The notes under the pieces were generated by a model, which worked only from the letters and a program-made list of their open reading frames with translations, did no database searches and was not told the origin of the DNA. From CAYLLN01 sp036496265 (GTDB taxonomy: Bacteria; Planctomycetota; Planctomycetia; Pirellulales; Pirellulaceae): 33,896 nucleotides of DNA. Where the stretch lies: positions 1 through 33,896 of the forward strand of contig DASXLL010000148.1 of the NCBI GenBank assembly GCA_036496265.1, in the 5' to 3' direction. The position numbers and the translations under genes are program-made. Below are positions 6,741-16,329 of this stretch, piece by piece (the stretch's first letter is position 1; the number at the start of each line of letters is the position of its first letter).

Positions 6741-8615
6741 ATGTCTCAGGCCCTCACCCTGCCGTCCACCGATGCGCCCATTTCCTCGCCCGCCGAGCCG
6801 GCGTTCGTCGCGCCGCATCCTGGCTCAAAAGCGATGCCGCGCTGGAACACGGGCGAATTGATCGACGTGCCGCGCGTTGGCTGGCGCAACATTTTGGCGA
6901 TGATCGGGCCCGGCATCGTGCTGAGCGCTTCGGCGATTGGCGGTGGCGAATGGCTGCTCGGGCCAACAGTCACCGCCAAGTATGGCGGTTCGCTGATGTG
7001 GTTGGCGGCAACCAGCATCATCTTTCAAGCGATCTACAACATCGAAATTAGCCGTTACACGCTGTATTGTGGCGAGCCGATCTTCAGCGGCAAATTTCGC
7101 ACGCTGCCGGGACCGGGGTTTTGGCTCTTCGTCTATTTGCTGTTCGATTTCAGCGCGCTGTTTCCGTATTTGGCCGCGAGCGCGGCGATCCCGGTGGAGG
7201 TTCTGGTGCTCGGCGGCGAGTTCCCCCAACATGAAACCGTGGCGTACCACTGGTGGCTGAACAAAGTCATTTCCAGCTTGATCGTGATGCTCGGCATGCT
7301 GCCGCTGATCTTCGGCGGCAAAATTTACAACTCGCTAAAGGTCTTCATGAGTCTGAAGCTCGTGCTGCTGTTTACCTTTTTGCTGGTGCTCGGCGTGCTC
7401 TTCTCGCGCCCGGCCACGTGGGGCCAAATCTGGGGTGGCTTTTTCAAAGTAGGGAACGTTCCGGTCCAGCGCGGTGAGGACAAAAATGGCAACGGCGTTC
7501 TCGATCCGGGCGAAGACTGGGACGGCGACGGCCATCTCGATGTGGCTGAATCATTGCCACCAACAATCGACACGAATGGCGATGGCAAGTTCGATGCCTG
7601 GGAAAAAGACGCCGCCGACAAGCCGATTAAATGGCGCGACATCGATGGCGACGGCAAGCGCGATGGCGACAACGTCGAAAATGTCTTTGTCGAGTTATTT
7701 CAGCGCGGCCGCTTTCCGAAAATGGACTTCACGCTCGTGGCGTTCATCGCTGGCCTGGCCGCGATCGCCGGCAACGGCGGATTATCAAACACGCCTGTCA
7801 GCAATTACACTCGCGATCAAGGCTGGGGCATGGGACACTGCGTCGGCGCGATTCCCAGCATGGTCGGCGGCCGTGGCATCAGCCTCACACACGTCGGTTC
7901 AGTGTTCGATGTCAACGAGCAAACGCTGCCGCGGTGGCGACGTTGGTACAAGCATCTGATGCGCGATCAACTTTTCGTGTGGTTGCCGGCCTGCCTCATC
8001 GGCGTGGCCCTGCCGAGCATGCTCTCGATCGAGTTCCTGCCGCGCGGCACGGAAGCCGACCAATGGAATTCGGCCGTGATGACCGCGGAAGGGGTCCGCC
8101 AGCACGTAACCAATCCGCCGTCGGGAGTTCTGGTCACAGCGGCCGGCCTCACACCCTATTTGGCCGGCCCTGCTTGGGGACGAATATTTTGGACCCTAAC
8201 CCTCCTGTGCGGCTTCCTCGTCCTGGCTACCTGCTTCATTTCGACTTCCGAAGGCATCGTACGCCGCTGGGTCGATGTGTTCTGGATCTCCAGCCCGCGA
8301 CTGCGCAAGGTTGATCCAGAAAATATCCGCTACGTCTATTTTGGAGTGCTCGTCTGCTACGCCGTCTTCAGCGTCTTCACGTTATGGTTGAACAAGCCGG
8401 CTCAACTCATCACCTGGGCCACGCTGGGCTATAACTTTGCGATCGGCTTCAGCTGCTGGCACACGCTGGTGCTCAACCGCATTCTCCTGCCGCGCGAGCT
8501 GCGGCCGGGGGTGTTTCCGTCTGTCGCACTGGTTGTGGGCGGAGTTTTCTTCTGGATTTTGGGCACGGTGGCTGTGCTCGATCAGTTGCAAAAGGCCGGG
8601 CTGCTGCACCTGTGA
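6741..8615 (+). CDS. Nramp-like membrane transporter with Asp-rich calcium-loop insertion
   Basis: This 624-residue inner-membrane protein has about 11 hydrophobic segments, beginning at NILAMIGPGIVLSASAIGGG and ending at VGGVFFWILGTVAVL. It resembles proteins annotated in planctomycetes as Nramp-family divalent-metal transporters. The canonical DPGN of helix 1 and MPH of helix 6 are not present; the corresponding stretches read GPGIVLSASAIGGGEWL and AGLAAIAGNGGLSNTP. The substrate is therefore open. Between helices 5 and 6 lies a soluble insertion at residues 247-308 with four EF-hand/dockerin-like loops (DKNGNGVLD, DWDGDGHLD, DTNGDGKFD, DIDGDGKRD). The ATG at 6741 (MSQALTL) starts a roughly 50-residue soluble tail before helix 1. 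GlnE follows after 124 bases on the same strand. Confidence 0.8.
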   Translation: MSQALTLPSTDAPISSPAEPAFVAPHPGSKAMPRWNTGELIDVPRVGWRNILAMIGPGIVLSASAIGGGEWLLGPTVTAKYGGSLMWLAATSIIFQAIYNIEISRYTLYCGEPIFSGKFRTLPGPGFWLFVYLLFDFSALFPYLAASAAIPVEVLVLGGEFPQHETVAYHWWLNKVISSLIVMLGMLPLIFGGKIYNSLKVFMSLKLVLLFTFLLVLGVLFSRPATWGQIWGGFFKVGNVPVQRGEDKNGNGVLDPGEDWDGDGHLDVAESLPPTIDTNGDGKFDAWEKDAADKPIKWRDIDGDGKRDGDNVENVFVELFQRGRFPKMDFTLVAFIAGLAAIAGNGGLSNTPVSNYTRDQGWGMGHCVGAIPSMVGGRGISLTHVGSVFDVNEQTLPRWRRWYKHLMRDQLFVWLPACLIGVALPSMLSIEFLPRGTEADQWNSAVMTAEGVRQHVTNPPSGVLVTAAGLTPYLAGPAWGRIFWTLTLLCGFLVLATCFISTSEGIVRRWVDVFWISSPRLRKVDPENIRYVYFGVLVCYAVFSVFTLWLNKPAQLITWATLGYNFAIGFSCWHTLVLNRILLPRELRPGVFPSVALVVGGVFFWILGTVAVLDQLQKAGLLHL

Positions 8616-8739
8616 CCTATGCGGTGGGGTCGATTGCCGACTACGCTCTCCTGCTCGCGGTGATTATCATGGAAGCGTCTGTCGCGTCTCTCCCGCGCTG
8701 TGTTTTGCCACTTCTCGCGCGATTGCCGGCTGTTAGCGA

Positions 8740-11700
8740 ATGGAAATTTCGACGCTCGTCAGCGTTCTCGACCAGCCGCATGTGGCGGCCGATCATTTGC
8801 AAGCCTGGGGCCTGCGCGATGTCGCGCGGGCGCAGGGGATATTGCTGGAATTGTCGGAGACGGGGCTGACATTGGATTTGCTGGCTGCTATTTGCGAGCA
8901 GCTCGCCGCGCATTTGCCGATCACTCCCGATCCCGACGCGGCGCTGGCCGCTTTTGGCCGCTATTTGCTTGCCGTTCGCAGCCCGCTGGGCTTGGCAGCG
9001 CTCTTCGAGCGTGATCCGGCGGCAATGCCGGTGCTGCTAGGAGCGATGTCGCTCGGCCCGCGTTGGGCGGAACTGTTGATTTCTGATCCGGAAGCGTTTG
9101 ACCTGTTGCGGCAAACGGTCGGTGAGGAAATTGCTCGCAACGCGTTAGTCGCAGAACTTGTCGCGGAGGTTGAGGCGCTCGACGATGAAGAGGCGCTGGC
9201 CGCAGCGCTTGGCCGCGCCCGCCAGCGGCAATTGCTGCGCATTGCTTACGCCGACGTAGTCCGACAGCAGCCATTACGGACAACCTTTGAACAGCTTGCT
9301 AGCCTGGGCGAAGGGCTGGTTGAGGCCGCGTTGACCGCAGCCTGGCGTCGTGTGCGAGCCACTGGCTCTGCGGCCCGGGGCGCTTTGTCGAAAAACGGAG
9401 CTGTCAGTGGCGCCCGCTGCGTGATCATCGCCATCGGTCAGCTCGGCGCGGCGGAGCCTGGCTACGGCTTGCCGCTGCAATTGCTGTTTGTCTTTGAGCC
9501 GCCCCAGGCAGGTGCTGCGGCGTTGACTGCCGCGGTTGAGTTTTTCGACCGAATGGCAAAAACGGTCAGCCGCGTTTTGCGCGACGCCGGCTGCGAGGTT
9601 CAATTCTTGCCTTTGCCCGACAGCAAGAGCCCGCTGCTCGCGCATACGGCTGACGATTTCCTTGTGGGCTTCGACAGTTTTGGCCGCACGTGGCATCGCC
9701 GGGAAATGCTCGAGGCGCGGTCGATTGCGGGCGATCAAGAATTGGGCCGCAGTGCTCTCAGCCGCTTGGAGACTTGGATCTTTCGCCGCTATTTGAGCCG
9801 CGCCGACGAAACGGGCATCAAAGCTCTGAAGCGCCGCATCATGCTGGCAGCGACCATTCATCAAGACGATTGGCAAAACGTTCGCCAGGCGCGAGGCGGA
9901 CTATACGACATTGAGGAGACGGTCGCTCTGTTGCAGCTTTTGGCTGGTGGCGACCAACCGGCCGTGCGTTGCCGCGGCGCGTTTGAGGCACTGGCTGGCC
10001 TGGAGCAAGCGGGCACGATCACTCCCAACGAGAGCCGGGAGCTCGACGACAGCTACGGCTATCTGCGCCGTTTGGAACACCACATCCAGATCTTGCTCGG
10101 TCTGCAAACCAGTGAGCTGCCCAATGATGTGCGGCTCATGGAACATATCGCGAGCAATCTGGACTCCAGCGCCGGGGATACAGCCGCATTTGAATTGCAG
10201 CTCCGGGAGCGACTGAGCCAAACCTGGCAAACGCTCCACCGCTTGCTGCAATCGGCCTTTCCCGAAGAGCCACCGACGCCACGGGAGGTCGAGCTCTTGC
10301 TCGATCCAGCGCCGCCGGCGGAAGAAATTCGTGCCGCTCTGACACCATTCGGCTTTCAGCAACCTGCCGAGGCTTTGGCGATGCTCAACGACCTGGCGAG
10401 CGAGCAAGTCGCCTATCTTTCGACGCGGCGCTGCAGGCATCTGCTGGCCACGATCCTTCCGCAACTTCTCTGCGCCGTCGGTCGCACATCGCAGCCAGAC
10501 CGGACGCTCAGTGATTTGGTGCGCGTCGGCAGCTCGCTCGGCGGGAAAGGGGTGCTGTGGGACTTGTTTGGATTCCATCCGCCGTCGCTCGATCTCTATG
10601 TCCGGCTCTGCTCAGCCAGCACGTACCTGGCCGACATTCTGACGACAAATCCGGGCATGATCGACGAGCTGATCGACTCGCTGCAGCTGGATAAGCTGCC
10701 CAGCCGCCAAGATCTTGAGGCCACGCTGACGGAATTGTGCCGCGGAGCGGCTGACACGCTGGATGTGCTACGGGATTTCAAGAATGCGGAGCATTTGCGA
10801 ATTGGCGTCCGTGACATTTTGGGCAAGGAAGACATCGACCAGACGCATGGGGCGCTCGCTGACGTTGCGGAAACGTGCGTGGCCCACGTCGCGCGAATGG
10901 AATTTGATCGGCTGGTCGAAAAATACGGACAGCCATCGATTGGGCCGGGGCCGTTTGAAGGGGAGCCGTCGCGACTGGTGATTCTTGGGCTTGGTCGGCT
11001 TGGTGGCCGCGAGCCGAACTATCACAGTCCGCTCGATTTGTTGTTTCTCTACGAAGCGGAAGGGACGACGCAGCCGAGTGGTCGATCGCGGCGGCAGGAA
11101 CGGACGGCCAACAATCATTTCTATACGCAGCTCGTGCAGCGGATCATCAAGCAACTCGGCGAGCTGACGCCGAAAGGCCGCCTGTACACGGTGGAGATGC
11201 TGCTGCGGCCGATCGGCATCGGTGGGGCGCTGGCGATGACGTTTGACGATTTTTCGCGGCATTTTCAAAATGGCGCCGCAACCTTGTGGCATTGGCAGGC
11301 GCTCTGCCAGGCGCGGCCTGTGTTTGGTGAGCATTCGGCGATGGAAGGGGTGAACAATATCATTCGCCAGCGCATCTCCGAGCGGCCGCCGCAGGAAAAC
11401 GACCGGTCCGAGCTGCGTCGCAGTCGGCTGCAATTGGAATCGGGCGCAAGCAGACACAATCTAAAGCGCGGTCCAGGCGGCGTGCTCGATGTGGAGTTCC
11501 TTATGCAGTTGTTGCAGCTGCAGCAGGCTGGCAACAAGCCGAGCGTGTTAGTATCGAGCACTCAAGCTGCAATTGCTGCCTTGGCCGATGCCGGCACGAT
11601 CCCGAGCGAGACGGCGACCGCCTTGGGGGATGCCTATCGGTTTTTGCGGCGCGTCGAATCGGGCGTGCGGCTGCTCGACACGGCCCAGCGGCACGACTTG

Positions 11701-11835
11701 CCGGCGACACCCGCCGAAATGCAACGACTGGCGCTGCTGCTGGGGCACGGCAATCCCGAGCGGCTCCGGCAGCAGTGCTTGGCGTATATGGCGGAGACGC
11801 GGGCTATATTTGACCGGCTCACGGCCAGCGTTTAG
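8740..11835 (+). CDS. glnE: GlnE-like glutamine synthetase adenylyltransferase with degenerate active sites
   Basis: At 1031 residues this has the length and two-lobed plan of GlnE, the cytoplasmic enzyme that adenylylates and deadenylylates glutamine synthetase in response to PII and glutamine. Matching blocks are ARGGLYDIEETVALLQLL (about residue 385), the second nucleotidyltransferase region GLGRLGGREPNYHSPLDLLF (about 747-768), LYTVEMLLRPIGIGGAL, and RGPGGVLDVEFLMQLLQLQQ (about 910). In the E. coli enzyme each catalytic half carries a D-X-D motif. Here the first half reads GYGLPLQLLFVF (both Asp lost) and the second reads SPLDLLF (first Asp replaced by Pro). The later Asp before LRP is Gln in the first half and Glu in the second. 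Family membership is strong; activity is doubtful. The ATG at 8740 lacks a clear Shine-Dalgarno. Confidence 0.82.
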   Translation: MEISTLVSVLDQPHVAADHLQAWGLRDVARAQGILLELSETGLTLDLLAAICEQLAAHLPITPDPDAALAAFGRYLLAVRSPLGLAALFERDPAAMPVLLGAMSLGPRWAELLISDPEAFDLLRQTVGEEIARNALVAELVAEVEALDDEEALAAALGRARQRQLLRIAYADVVRQQPLRTTFEQLASLGEGLVEAALTAAWRRVRATGSAARGALSKNGAVSGARCVIIAIGQLGAAEPGYGLPLQLLFVFEPPQAGAAALTAAVEFFDRMAKTVSRVLRDAGCEVQFLPLPDSKSPLLAHTADDFLVGFDSFGRTWHRREMLEARSIAGDQELGRSALSRLETWIFRRYLSRADETGIKALKRRIMLAATIHQDDWQNVRQARGGLYDIEETVALLQLLAGGDQPAVRCRGAFEALAGLEQAGTITPNESRELDDSYGYLRRLEHHIQILLGLQTSELPNDVRLMEHIASNLDSSAGDTAAFELQLRERLSQTWQTLHRLLQSAFPEEPPTPREVELLLDPAPPAEEIRAALTPFGFQQPAEALAMLNDLASEQVAYLSTRRCRHLLATILPQLLCAVGRTSQPDRTLSDLVRVGSSLGGKGVLWDLFGFHPPSLDLYVRLCSASTYLADILTTNPGMIDELIDSLQLDKLPSRQDLEATLTELCRGAADTLDVLRDFKNAEHLRIGVRDILGKEDIDQTHGALADVAETCVAHVARMEFDRLVEKYGQPSIGPGPFEGEPSRLVILGLGRLGGREPNYHSPLDLLFLYEAEGTTQPSGRSRRQERTANNHFYTQLVQRIIKQLGELTPKGRLYTVEMLLRPIGIGGALAMTFDDFSRHFQNGAATLWHWQALCQARPVFGEHSAMEGVNNIIRQRISERPPQENDRSELRRSRLQLESGASRHNLKRGPGGVLDVEFLMQLLQLQQAGNKPSVLVSSTQAAIAALADAGTIPSETATALGDAYRFLRRVESGVRLLDTAQRHDLPATPAEMQRLALLLGHGNPERLRQQCLAYMAETRAIFDRLTASV

Positions 11836-11870
11836 CTTCATAGCGGGTTTTTCAGGCAGGAGATTCGTTG

Positions 11871-14189
11871 ATGTTTGGTCTCCGATATTCGCTGTTGCGC
11901 GCTCTGGCGACGCTCGTTATCGTTCACTGCGCTATCTCGTGCGCTGCGGAGCCGCAACGCGTCTCTAAAGTGCCCACGCTCGACGAGGTTATTGCATCCG
12001 GCCACGACCTGTGGGGCGAGGCCGCGATGGCGCAGCCGAACGGGGCGAGTTATGAGTTCTTTGAGCCACTGCTCGCGCCGCTGCGGTATGTGCACGCCGA
12101 TTTTCGCTATTACCCTCTGGTCCTTAGTGCGCCGCGGGCGAAAACCAAGGCTCGGCTAATCTCCAACGGCAGCGGAGTGAATCTGCGCGGCGGGTCGCGA
12201 AGTTGGAAGGAAGTTGGCACGCCGATTGTCTTTCGCGTTGGTCCGGATGAATTCCGCTTTGGCGATCTGCGCGAGCGAGTGTCATTTCCGGAGCTGGCCG
12301 AGGGCTGGCTGCCGATTTATTCGATCACGTATCGGCATCCGTCGCCTTCCGGACCGGAGTCGATGACGCCGATCGACCAGCAGCCGACCAAAAAGGAATC
12401 GGAAACGTATCGGCTCGAAGCGTTCGTTAGCACCGATTCAGCGATTGCCGAAAACGCTGTTGTATTCGTGCAGTTTTCGCTGGTCGCGGGTGCGCAGGGA
12501 CAGGTTACGGTAAACGTCGATCCGCCGGGCGACAGCCAGTTTGCCAAAGGTGCGATCAAGAACGAAACCGGCGAAACGGTCGCGTTGCTCGACGAGTCAT
12601 GGAAATGGGAACGACAAGGCGCGCATGCTGCGCTCACGCCTGGCAAAACGGCAACGCTGGCGATTATCACAAAACCGTTGGCGGAAAATAAGCTTCCGTT
12701 CGACGCCAAGGCCTACGACAAACACCGCGAGCTGACTGTGCGCCATTGGAAGGAAATTATGGGGCGGGCGATGAACGTTGAGTTGCCCGAGCCCCGGCTG
12801 AATCACGCCTGGAAAAACCTCATCGCGCAGAATTTCATGCTCGCCAACGGCGACCGGATGCTGTATAGCGCCGGCAATCAGTACGAAGCGTTGTACGAAA
12901 TGGAAGGGAGCGATGCGGTGCTCGCTCTTCTAGCCTGGGGCTACGCCGATGAAGCCCGCGAGCTATTCGTGCCGCTCTTGGATTTCACACGGAAAGGCCT
13001 GGAAGCCCACCAGGCCGGCCAGAAGATCAACGACATCGTCCGTTATTGGTGGCAAACGCGCGACACGCCGTGGGTCAAGGAGATGCGGCCGAGACTGGAG
13101 CGCGAATTCGATCGCATCGTCAGTAATCGCAATGCGACCACCGGCCTGTTGCCGAAAGAACGTTACTGCGGCGATATCGCGACGCCGGTTAACTCGCTCT
13201 CGGTCGAGGCGAAGGTTGTCCGGGCGCTCCGCGACCTGCCGCCAGTGTTGCGCGGCATCGGTGATGCCGAATTCGCGGATCGGGTCGCGAAAGCCGAGGC
13301 CGAAATCCGGCCGAAAATCATGGACGCCGTGATGAAAAGCGTCCGCCACGATGTGTCACCGCCGTTCGTGCCCATCGCGCTGCTCGATAAAGAATCGATC
13401 CACGATCCCATCACCGCGACGCGGATCGGCAGCTATTGGAATCTGATCATCAGCTACGTCACCGCCAGCCGCATTTTCCCGCCTGGCTCGGCTGAGGAAA
13501 AATGGATCCCCGCATACCTTGAGCAGCACGGCGGCCTCTGCATGGGGATGATCCGGGCTGGCGGCGCTCAAAATACGTTTTGGACCGGCCCCGATCGGAC
13601 GAATCCGCTCTACGGCACTCGCTACGCGCTCGATACACTTCGCCGCGACGATCCGGAGCGGGCGCTCGTGAGCCTCTACGGCATGCTGGCCCACGGCTTT
13701 ACGCGCAACACGCTAATCGCCGCCGAAGGTAACACGCTTGCGCCGGTCGATGACGGGGGCCGCTTCTTCTATTGCCCGCCCAACAGCGCCGGCAACGCTC
13801 ATTTTCTTTCCATTCTTCGCAATCTGCTCGTGCAAGACTGGGACTTCGACGACGATGGCGAGCCGGAAACGCTGCGTCTGCTCTACGGCACGTCCCGCCG
13901 CTGGCTGGAAGACGGGAAGCAAATCGTCGTTGAGCGCGCGCCGACGGCTTTTGGCCCGGTCTCCGTACGCGCCGAATCACGACTGAATACTGGTCAAGTG
14001 GTCGTGAGTGCTGACCTACCCTCCCGCAATCCGGCCAAACGAACCATGCTTCGCGCCCGCGTTCCCGACGGCTGGCGGGTAACTAGCGCCAAGATCGATG
14101 GCAAATCCTTGGCCGTCGATGGAAACGGCAGCGTTGATCTAAGCGGGCGAACGGGAACGGTGACCGTGACGTTTGCGGTCAGCAAGTAG
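11871..14189 (+). CDS. Secreted protein, six-hairpin-glycosidase-like
   Basis: This 772-residue protein has an N-terminal signal peptide (a hydrophobic core up to VIVHCAISCAAEP, probable cleavage after CAA), so it is exported. The N-terminal half (about 30-290) looks like a beta-rich domain. The middle (about 300-680) has the alternating helices and Trp/Tyr/Glu-rich spacing of (alpha/alpha)6-barrel glycosidases (GNQYEALYEMEGSDAVLALL, DIVRYWWQTRDTPWV, GSYWNLIISYVTASRI). The C-terminus is beta-rich (VRAESRLNTGQVVVSADL). I cannot assign a glycoside hydrolase family or a catalytic acid. Polysaccharide breakdown is an inference from the fold and from planctomycete lifestyle. The ATG at 11871 has AGGAG at 11858-11862, eight bases upstream. 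It follows glnE by 35 bases and converges on the radical SAM gene. Confidence 0.62.
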   Translation: MFGLRYSLLRALATLVIVHCAISCAAEPQRVSKVPTLDEVIASGHDLWGEAAMAQPNGASYEFFEPLLAPLRYVHADFRYYPLVLSAPRAKTKARLISNGSGVNLRGGSRSWKEVGTPIVFRVGPDEFRFGDLRERVSFPELAEGWLPIYSITYRHPSPSGPESMTPIDQQPTKKESETYRLEAFVSTDSAIAENAVVFVQFSLVAGAQGQVTVNVDPPGDSQFAKGAIKNETGETVALLDESWKWERQGAHAALTPGKTATLAIITKPLAENKLPFDAKAYDKHRELTVRHWKEIMGRAMNVELPEPRLNHAWKNLIAQNFMLANGDRMLYSAGNQYEALYEMEGSDAVLALLAWGYADEARELFVPLLDFTRKGLEAHQAGQKINDIVRYWWQTRDTPWVKEMRPRLEREFDRIVSNRNATTGLLPKERYCGDIATPVNSLSVEAKVVRALRDLPPVLRGIGDAEFADRVAKAEAEIRPKIMDAVMKSVRHDVSPPFVPIALLDKESIHDPITATRIGSYWNLIISYVTASRIFPPGSAEEKWIPAYLEQHGGLCMGMIRAGGAQNTFWTGPDRTNPLYGTRYALDTLRRDDPERALVSLYGMLAHGFTRNTLIAAEGNTLAPVDDGGRFFYCPPNSAGNAHFLSILRNLLVQDWDFDDDGEPETLRLLYGTSRRWLEDGKQIVVERAPTAFGPVSVRAESRLNTGQVVVSADLPSRNPAKRTMLRARVPDGWRVTSAKIDGKSLAVDGNGSVDLSGRTGTVTVTFAVSK

Positions 14190-14215
14190 CGGGCGTTCGG
14201 ACGAAATGGCAACTG

Positions 14216-15679
14216 TCAGCGGCGCAGCGGCGGCAAGAGCACATGGCCGTCGCGATACAGCACGTTGTACGCACAGAAGGGAATCACGTGTCCGCTGGGC
14301 AGCACGTGATGCGTGCAGCATTTCATGACGCGGCGGACGTCGAAGTTATAAGCGTCGAGAAAGCTGGTGATCGTGATGCGGAAGAGGTTTTCCGCGCCAA
14401 CGTTCAAATCCAGGATGTTCCGAAAGAATTCATCGCTCGGCAAAGGCCCTGGCCCGCAGTCGCCACCGCAGCAGGCATTGCGAGCGAGATATTGCTGAAT
14501 TAAATCGCGCGACTTCTCACGCGTGAAGCTCACGCCGTTGGCGAGGAGGTCGAAGTTGGCGCTGGCATCGATAAAGCGGGTCAGCGGCGTGGCGGTGCCA
14601 TCATGGCGATACGCCATGGCGATTTGATGGCAGTTGGGATGAGCGCAGGGGAGCGGCAGGAAATCGTCGCTCGTGAAGAGGCCGCGGGTTTGCGCGGCGA
14701 TGCCGTGGATGACGTCGGGAAACGTGATCCGGCGTTCAAGTTGCTCCGGCAAGACATGGCGACCGGAATAAGTGGCAGGCTGGAAGCTGATGCCGGTGAT
14801 AAATGTCCGCGCGAGGACGAAGTCGACGAGTGGGCCGAGTTGATCGTCGTTGATGCCAGCTTGCAGCGTGGGGACGAGCGTAACATGAACGCCGGCGTGG
14901 CCGAGAGCTTCAAGCGCGGCCAATTTGGTTTCTAAGAGCGGCTCGCCGCGGAGCGCGCGATAGACATCGTCGTTCAGCCCGTCAAATTGAAAGTAAATCT
15001 CGACTCGGTCGCGATGCTTGGCAACTAAATCTACCAGCTCGGCATCGCGGGCGAAGCGGATGCCGTTGGTGTTGATCATCACATAATCGATTTCACGCGA
15101 GAGCGCATAGGTGATGATTTCAGCCAACTGCGGGTGCGTCGTCGGTTCGCCGCCGGAAAGCTGGCAGATTTCGGCGCGGCCTTCGACTTCGACGAGCCGG
15201 TCGATTTGCCGTTTGCAGTCTTCTAATGGCAGATGTTTGCCGCCGGGGCTGCTGCCGGCATAGCACATCGGGCAGGTCAAATTGCACGACGACGTGATTT
15301 CGAGAACGCCGATGCAGGTGTGCTGCTCGTGCTCGGTGCAGAGGCCGCAATCGAGCGGACAGCCGCGATTGGGATCGACGCCCATTACGGCGGGCATCTT
15401 GGCAGGCAGCGAAAACTCCAGGCGGTCGTACCAGCTCACGTCGGAACAAATAAAATCTTCGCGCTCGCCATGCTCGGGACAATTCTTGCGGAAATAGACG
15501 CGGCTGCCACGAGCAATAATCTTGGCCGGAACCACCGCCAGACATGTTGGGCACAGACTCTGTGTCGTCCCCAGAAATGTATAGTCGCGATGCCGAACGA
15601 TTTGCTTAGCCGCCGCGGCCACGCGGCGAGTCGGCTCTCGCGAGGGTTCTACTGCCTCAATGAGTGGCAATTCCTTCAC
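14216..15679 (-). CDS. Radical SAM enzyme, COG1964/MJ0619 (tetraether-synthase-like) family
   Basis: This 487-residue iron-sulfur enzyme would cleave S-adenosylmethionine to start radical chemistry. The SAM-cluster motif is C132-x3-C136-x2-C139 (SSCNLTCPMCYA), with the GGEP-type motif in QLSGGEPTTHPQL. Upstream it has the extra cysteine sets typical of this family: C43-x2-C46 and CPEHGEREDF, then GCPLDCGLC. Downstream it has ACCGGDCGPGP and CCTHHVLPSGHVIPFCAYN. That arrangement matches the MJ0619 group, which includes archaeal tetraether synthase and related methyltransferase-like enzymes. The substrate here is unknown; a lipid or other hydrophobic molecule is an inference. The start is the GTG at 15679, which overlaps the stop of the upstream membrane-protein gene as GTGA. 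An upstream extension to 15835 would lie wholly inside that gene. Confidence 0.85.
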   Translation of the reverse strand: MKELPLIEAVEPSREPTRRVAAAAKQIVRHRDYTFLGTTQSLCPTCLAVVPAKIIARGSRVYFRKNCPEHGEREDFICSDVSWYDRLEFSLPAKMPAVMGVDPNRGCPLDCGLCTEHEQHTCIGVLEITSSCNLTCPMCYAGSSPGGKHLPLEDCKRQIDRLVEVEGRAEICQLSGGEPTTHPQLAEIITYALSREIDYVMINTNGIRFARDAELVDLVAKHRDRVEIYFQFDGLNDDVYRALRGEPLLETKLAALEALGHAGVHVTLVPTLQAGINDDQLGPLVDFVLARTFITGISFQPATYSGRHVLPEQLERRITFPDVIHGIAAQTRGLFTSDDFLPLPCAHPNCHQIAMAYRHDGTATPLTRFIDASANFDLLANGVSFTREKSRDLIQQYLARNACCGGDCGPGPLPSDEFFRNILDLNVGAENLFRITITSFLDAYNFDVRRVMKCCTHHVLPSGHVIPFCAYNVLYRDGHVLLPPLRR

Positions 15680-16329
15680 GCCGTTTTCTCCGCCATCGCC
15701 AATCGCTGCGCATAATCGCTCGCCATGTCCCTCACCCGTCGGATGACCTGGCCAATCACGATGCCGGTGAGAGCCAAACTGAAGAGCGTTATGAGCTGTC
15801 GCGTTGGCGGCACGGCATGATCGGCGTCGAACCATTTTTTATCGATGAGGCCGACGAGCGACCAATAGCCGAGCATGCTGGCCACCGTCGCAAACCATAC
15901 GAGGCCCAGGTTGAAGCGCAGGGCGGCGAGCGCGACGATCAAAAAGTAGCCCAGAACGAGAGGACTGAATGGACCGGGCGCGTTAAGGGCGGCCAGTGAT
16001 GTCAGTAGCAGAATATCGCAGGCCGTGGACACATACTTCAATGCGGCGGGAAATATCCGCAATCGCAGGCACATCCAAATCGCGAGGGCGACCATCGTCC
16101 AGGCGACGGCGATGAGCGTCGCCTGGCGGTGAAACGGCAGATGCTCGGGGACAGCCTTTTCGAAGCCGTAGAAGCGGAGCAGCTCGATGACGTAAAACGC
16201 GCCGATGGCGACGATGCGGAGCAGGTTGGCCCGCGCTTCGCCTTCGTATTCTTGCCAGCGACTGGCAATGAACCACTGACGCTGTTGAATGAGCGTTGCG
16301 CCGCTTTTAATTTCCAGTGGACTTGTCAT
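15676..16329 (-). CDS. Uncharacterised multi-pass membrane protein
   Basis: This protein of about 217 residues begins with a soluble segment (MTSPLEIKSGATLIQQRQW). About six hydrophobic helices follow, including LLRIVAIGAFYVIELLRF, ATLIAVAWTMVALAIWMCL, YFLIVALAALRFNLGLVW and LITLFSLALTGIVIGQVI. It ends with a short cytoplasmic helix (RVRDMASDYAQRLAMAEKTA). The layout resembles the membrane-sensor half of cyclases or histidine kinases that has lost its output domain, but I cannot name a family. The start is the ATG at 16329, which overlaps the upstream stop as ATGA; its own stop overlaps the next start as GTGA. This tight packing ties it functionally to the zinc-ribbon protein and the radical SAM enzyme. 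Confidence 0.78.
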   Translation of the reverse strand: MTSPLEIKSGATLIQQRQWFIASRWQEYEGEARANLLRIVAIGAFYVIELLRFYGFEKAVPEHLPFHRQATLIAVAWTMVALAIWMCLRLRIFPAALKYVSTACDILLLTSLAALNAPGPFSPLVLGYFLIVALAALRFNLGLVWFATVASMLGYWSLVGLIDKKWFDADHAVPPTRQLITLFSLALTGIVIGQVIRRVRDMASDYAQRLAMAEKTA

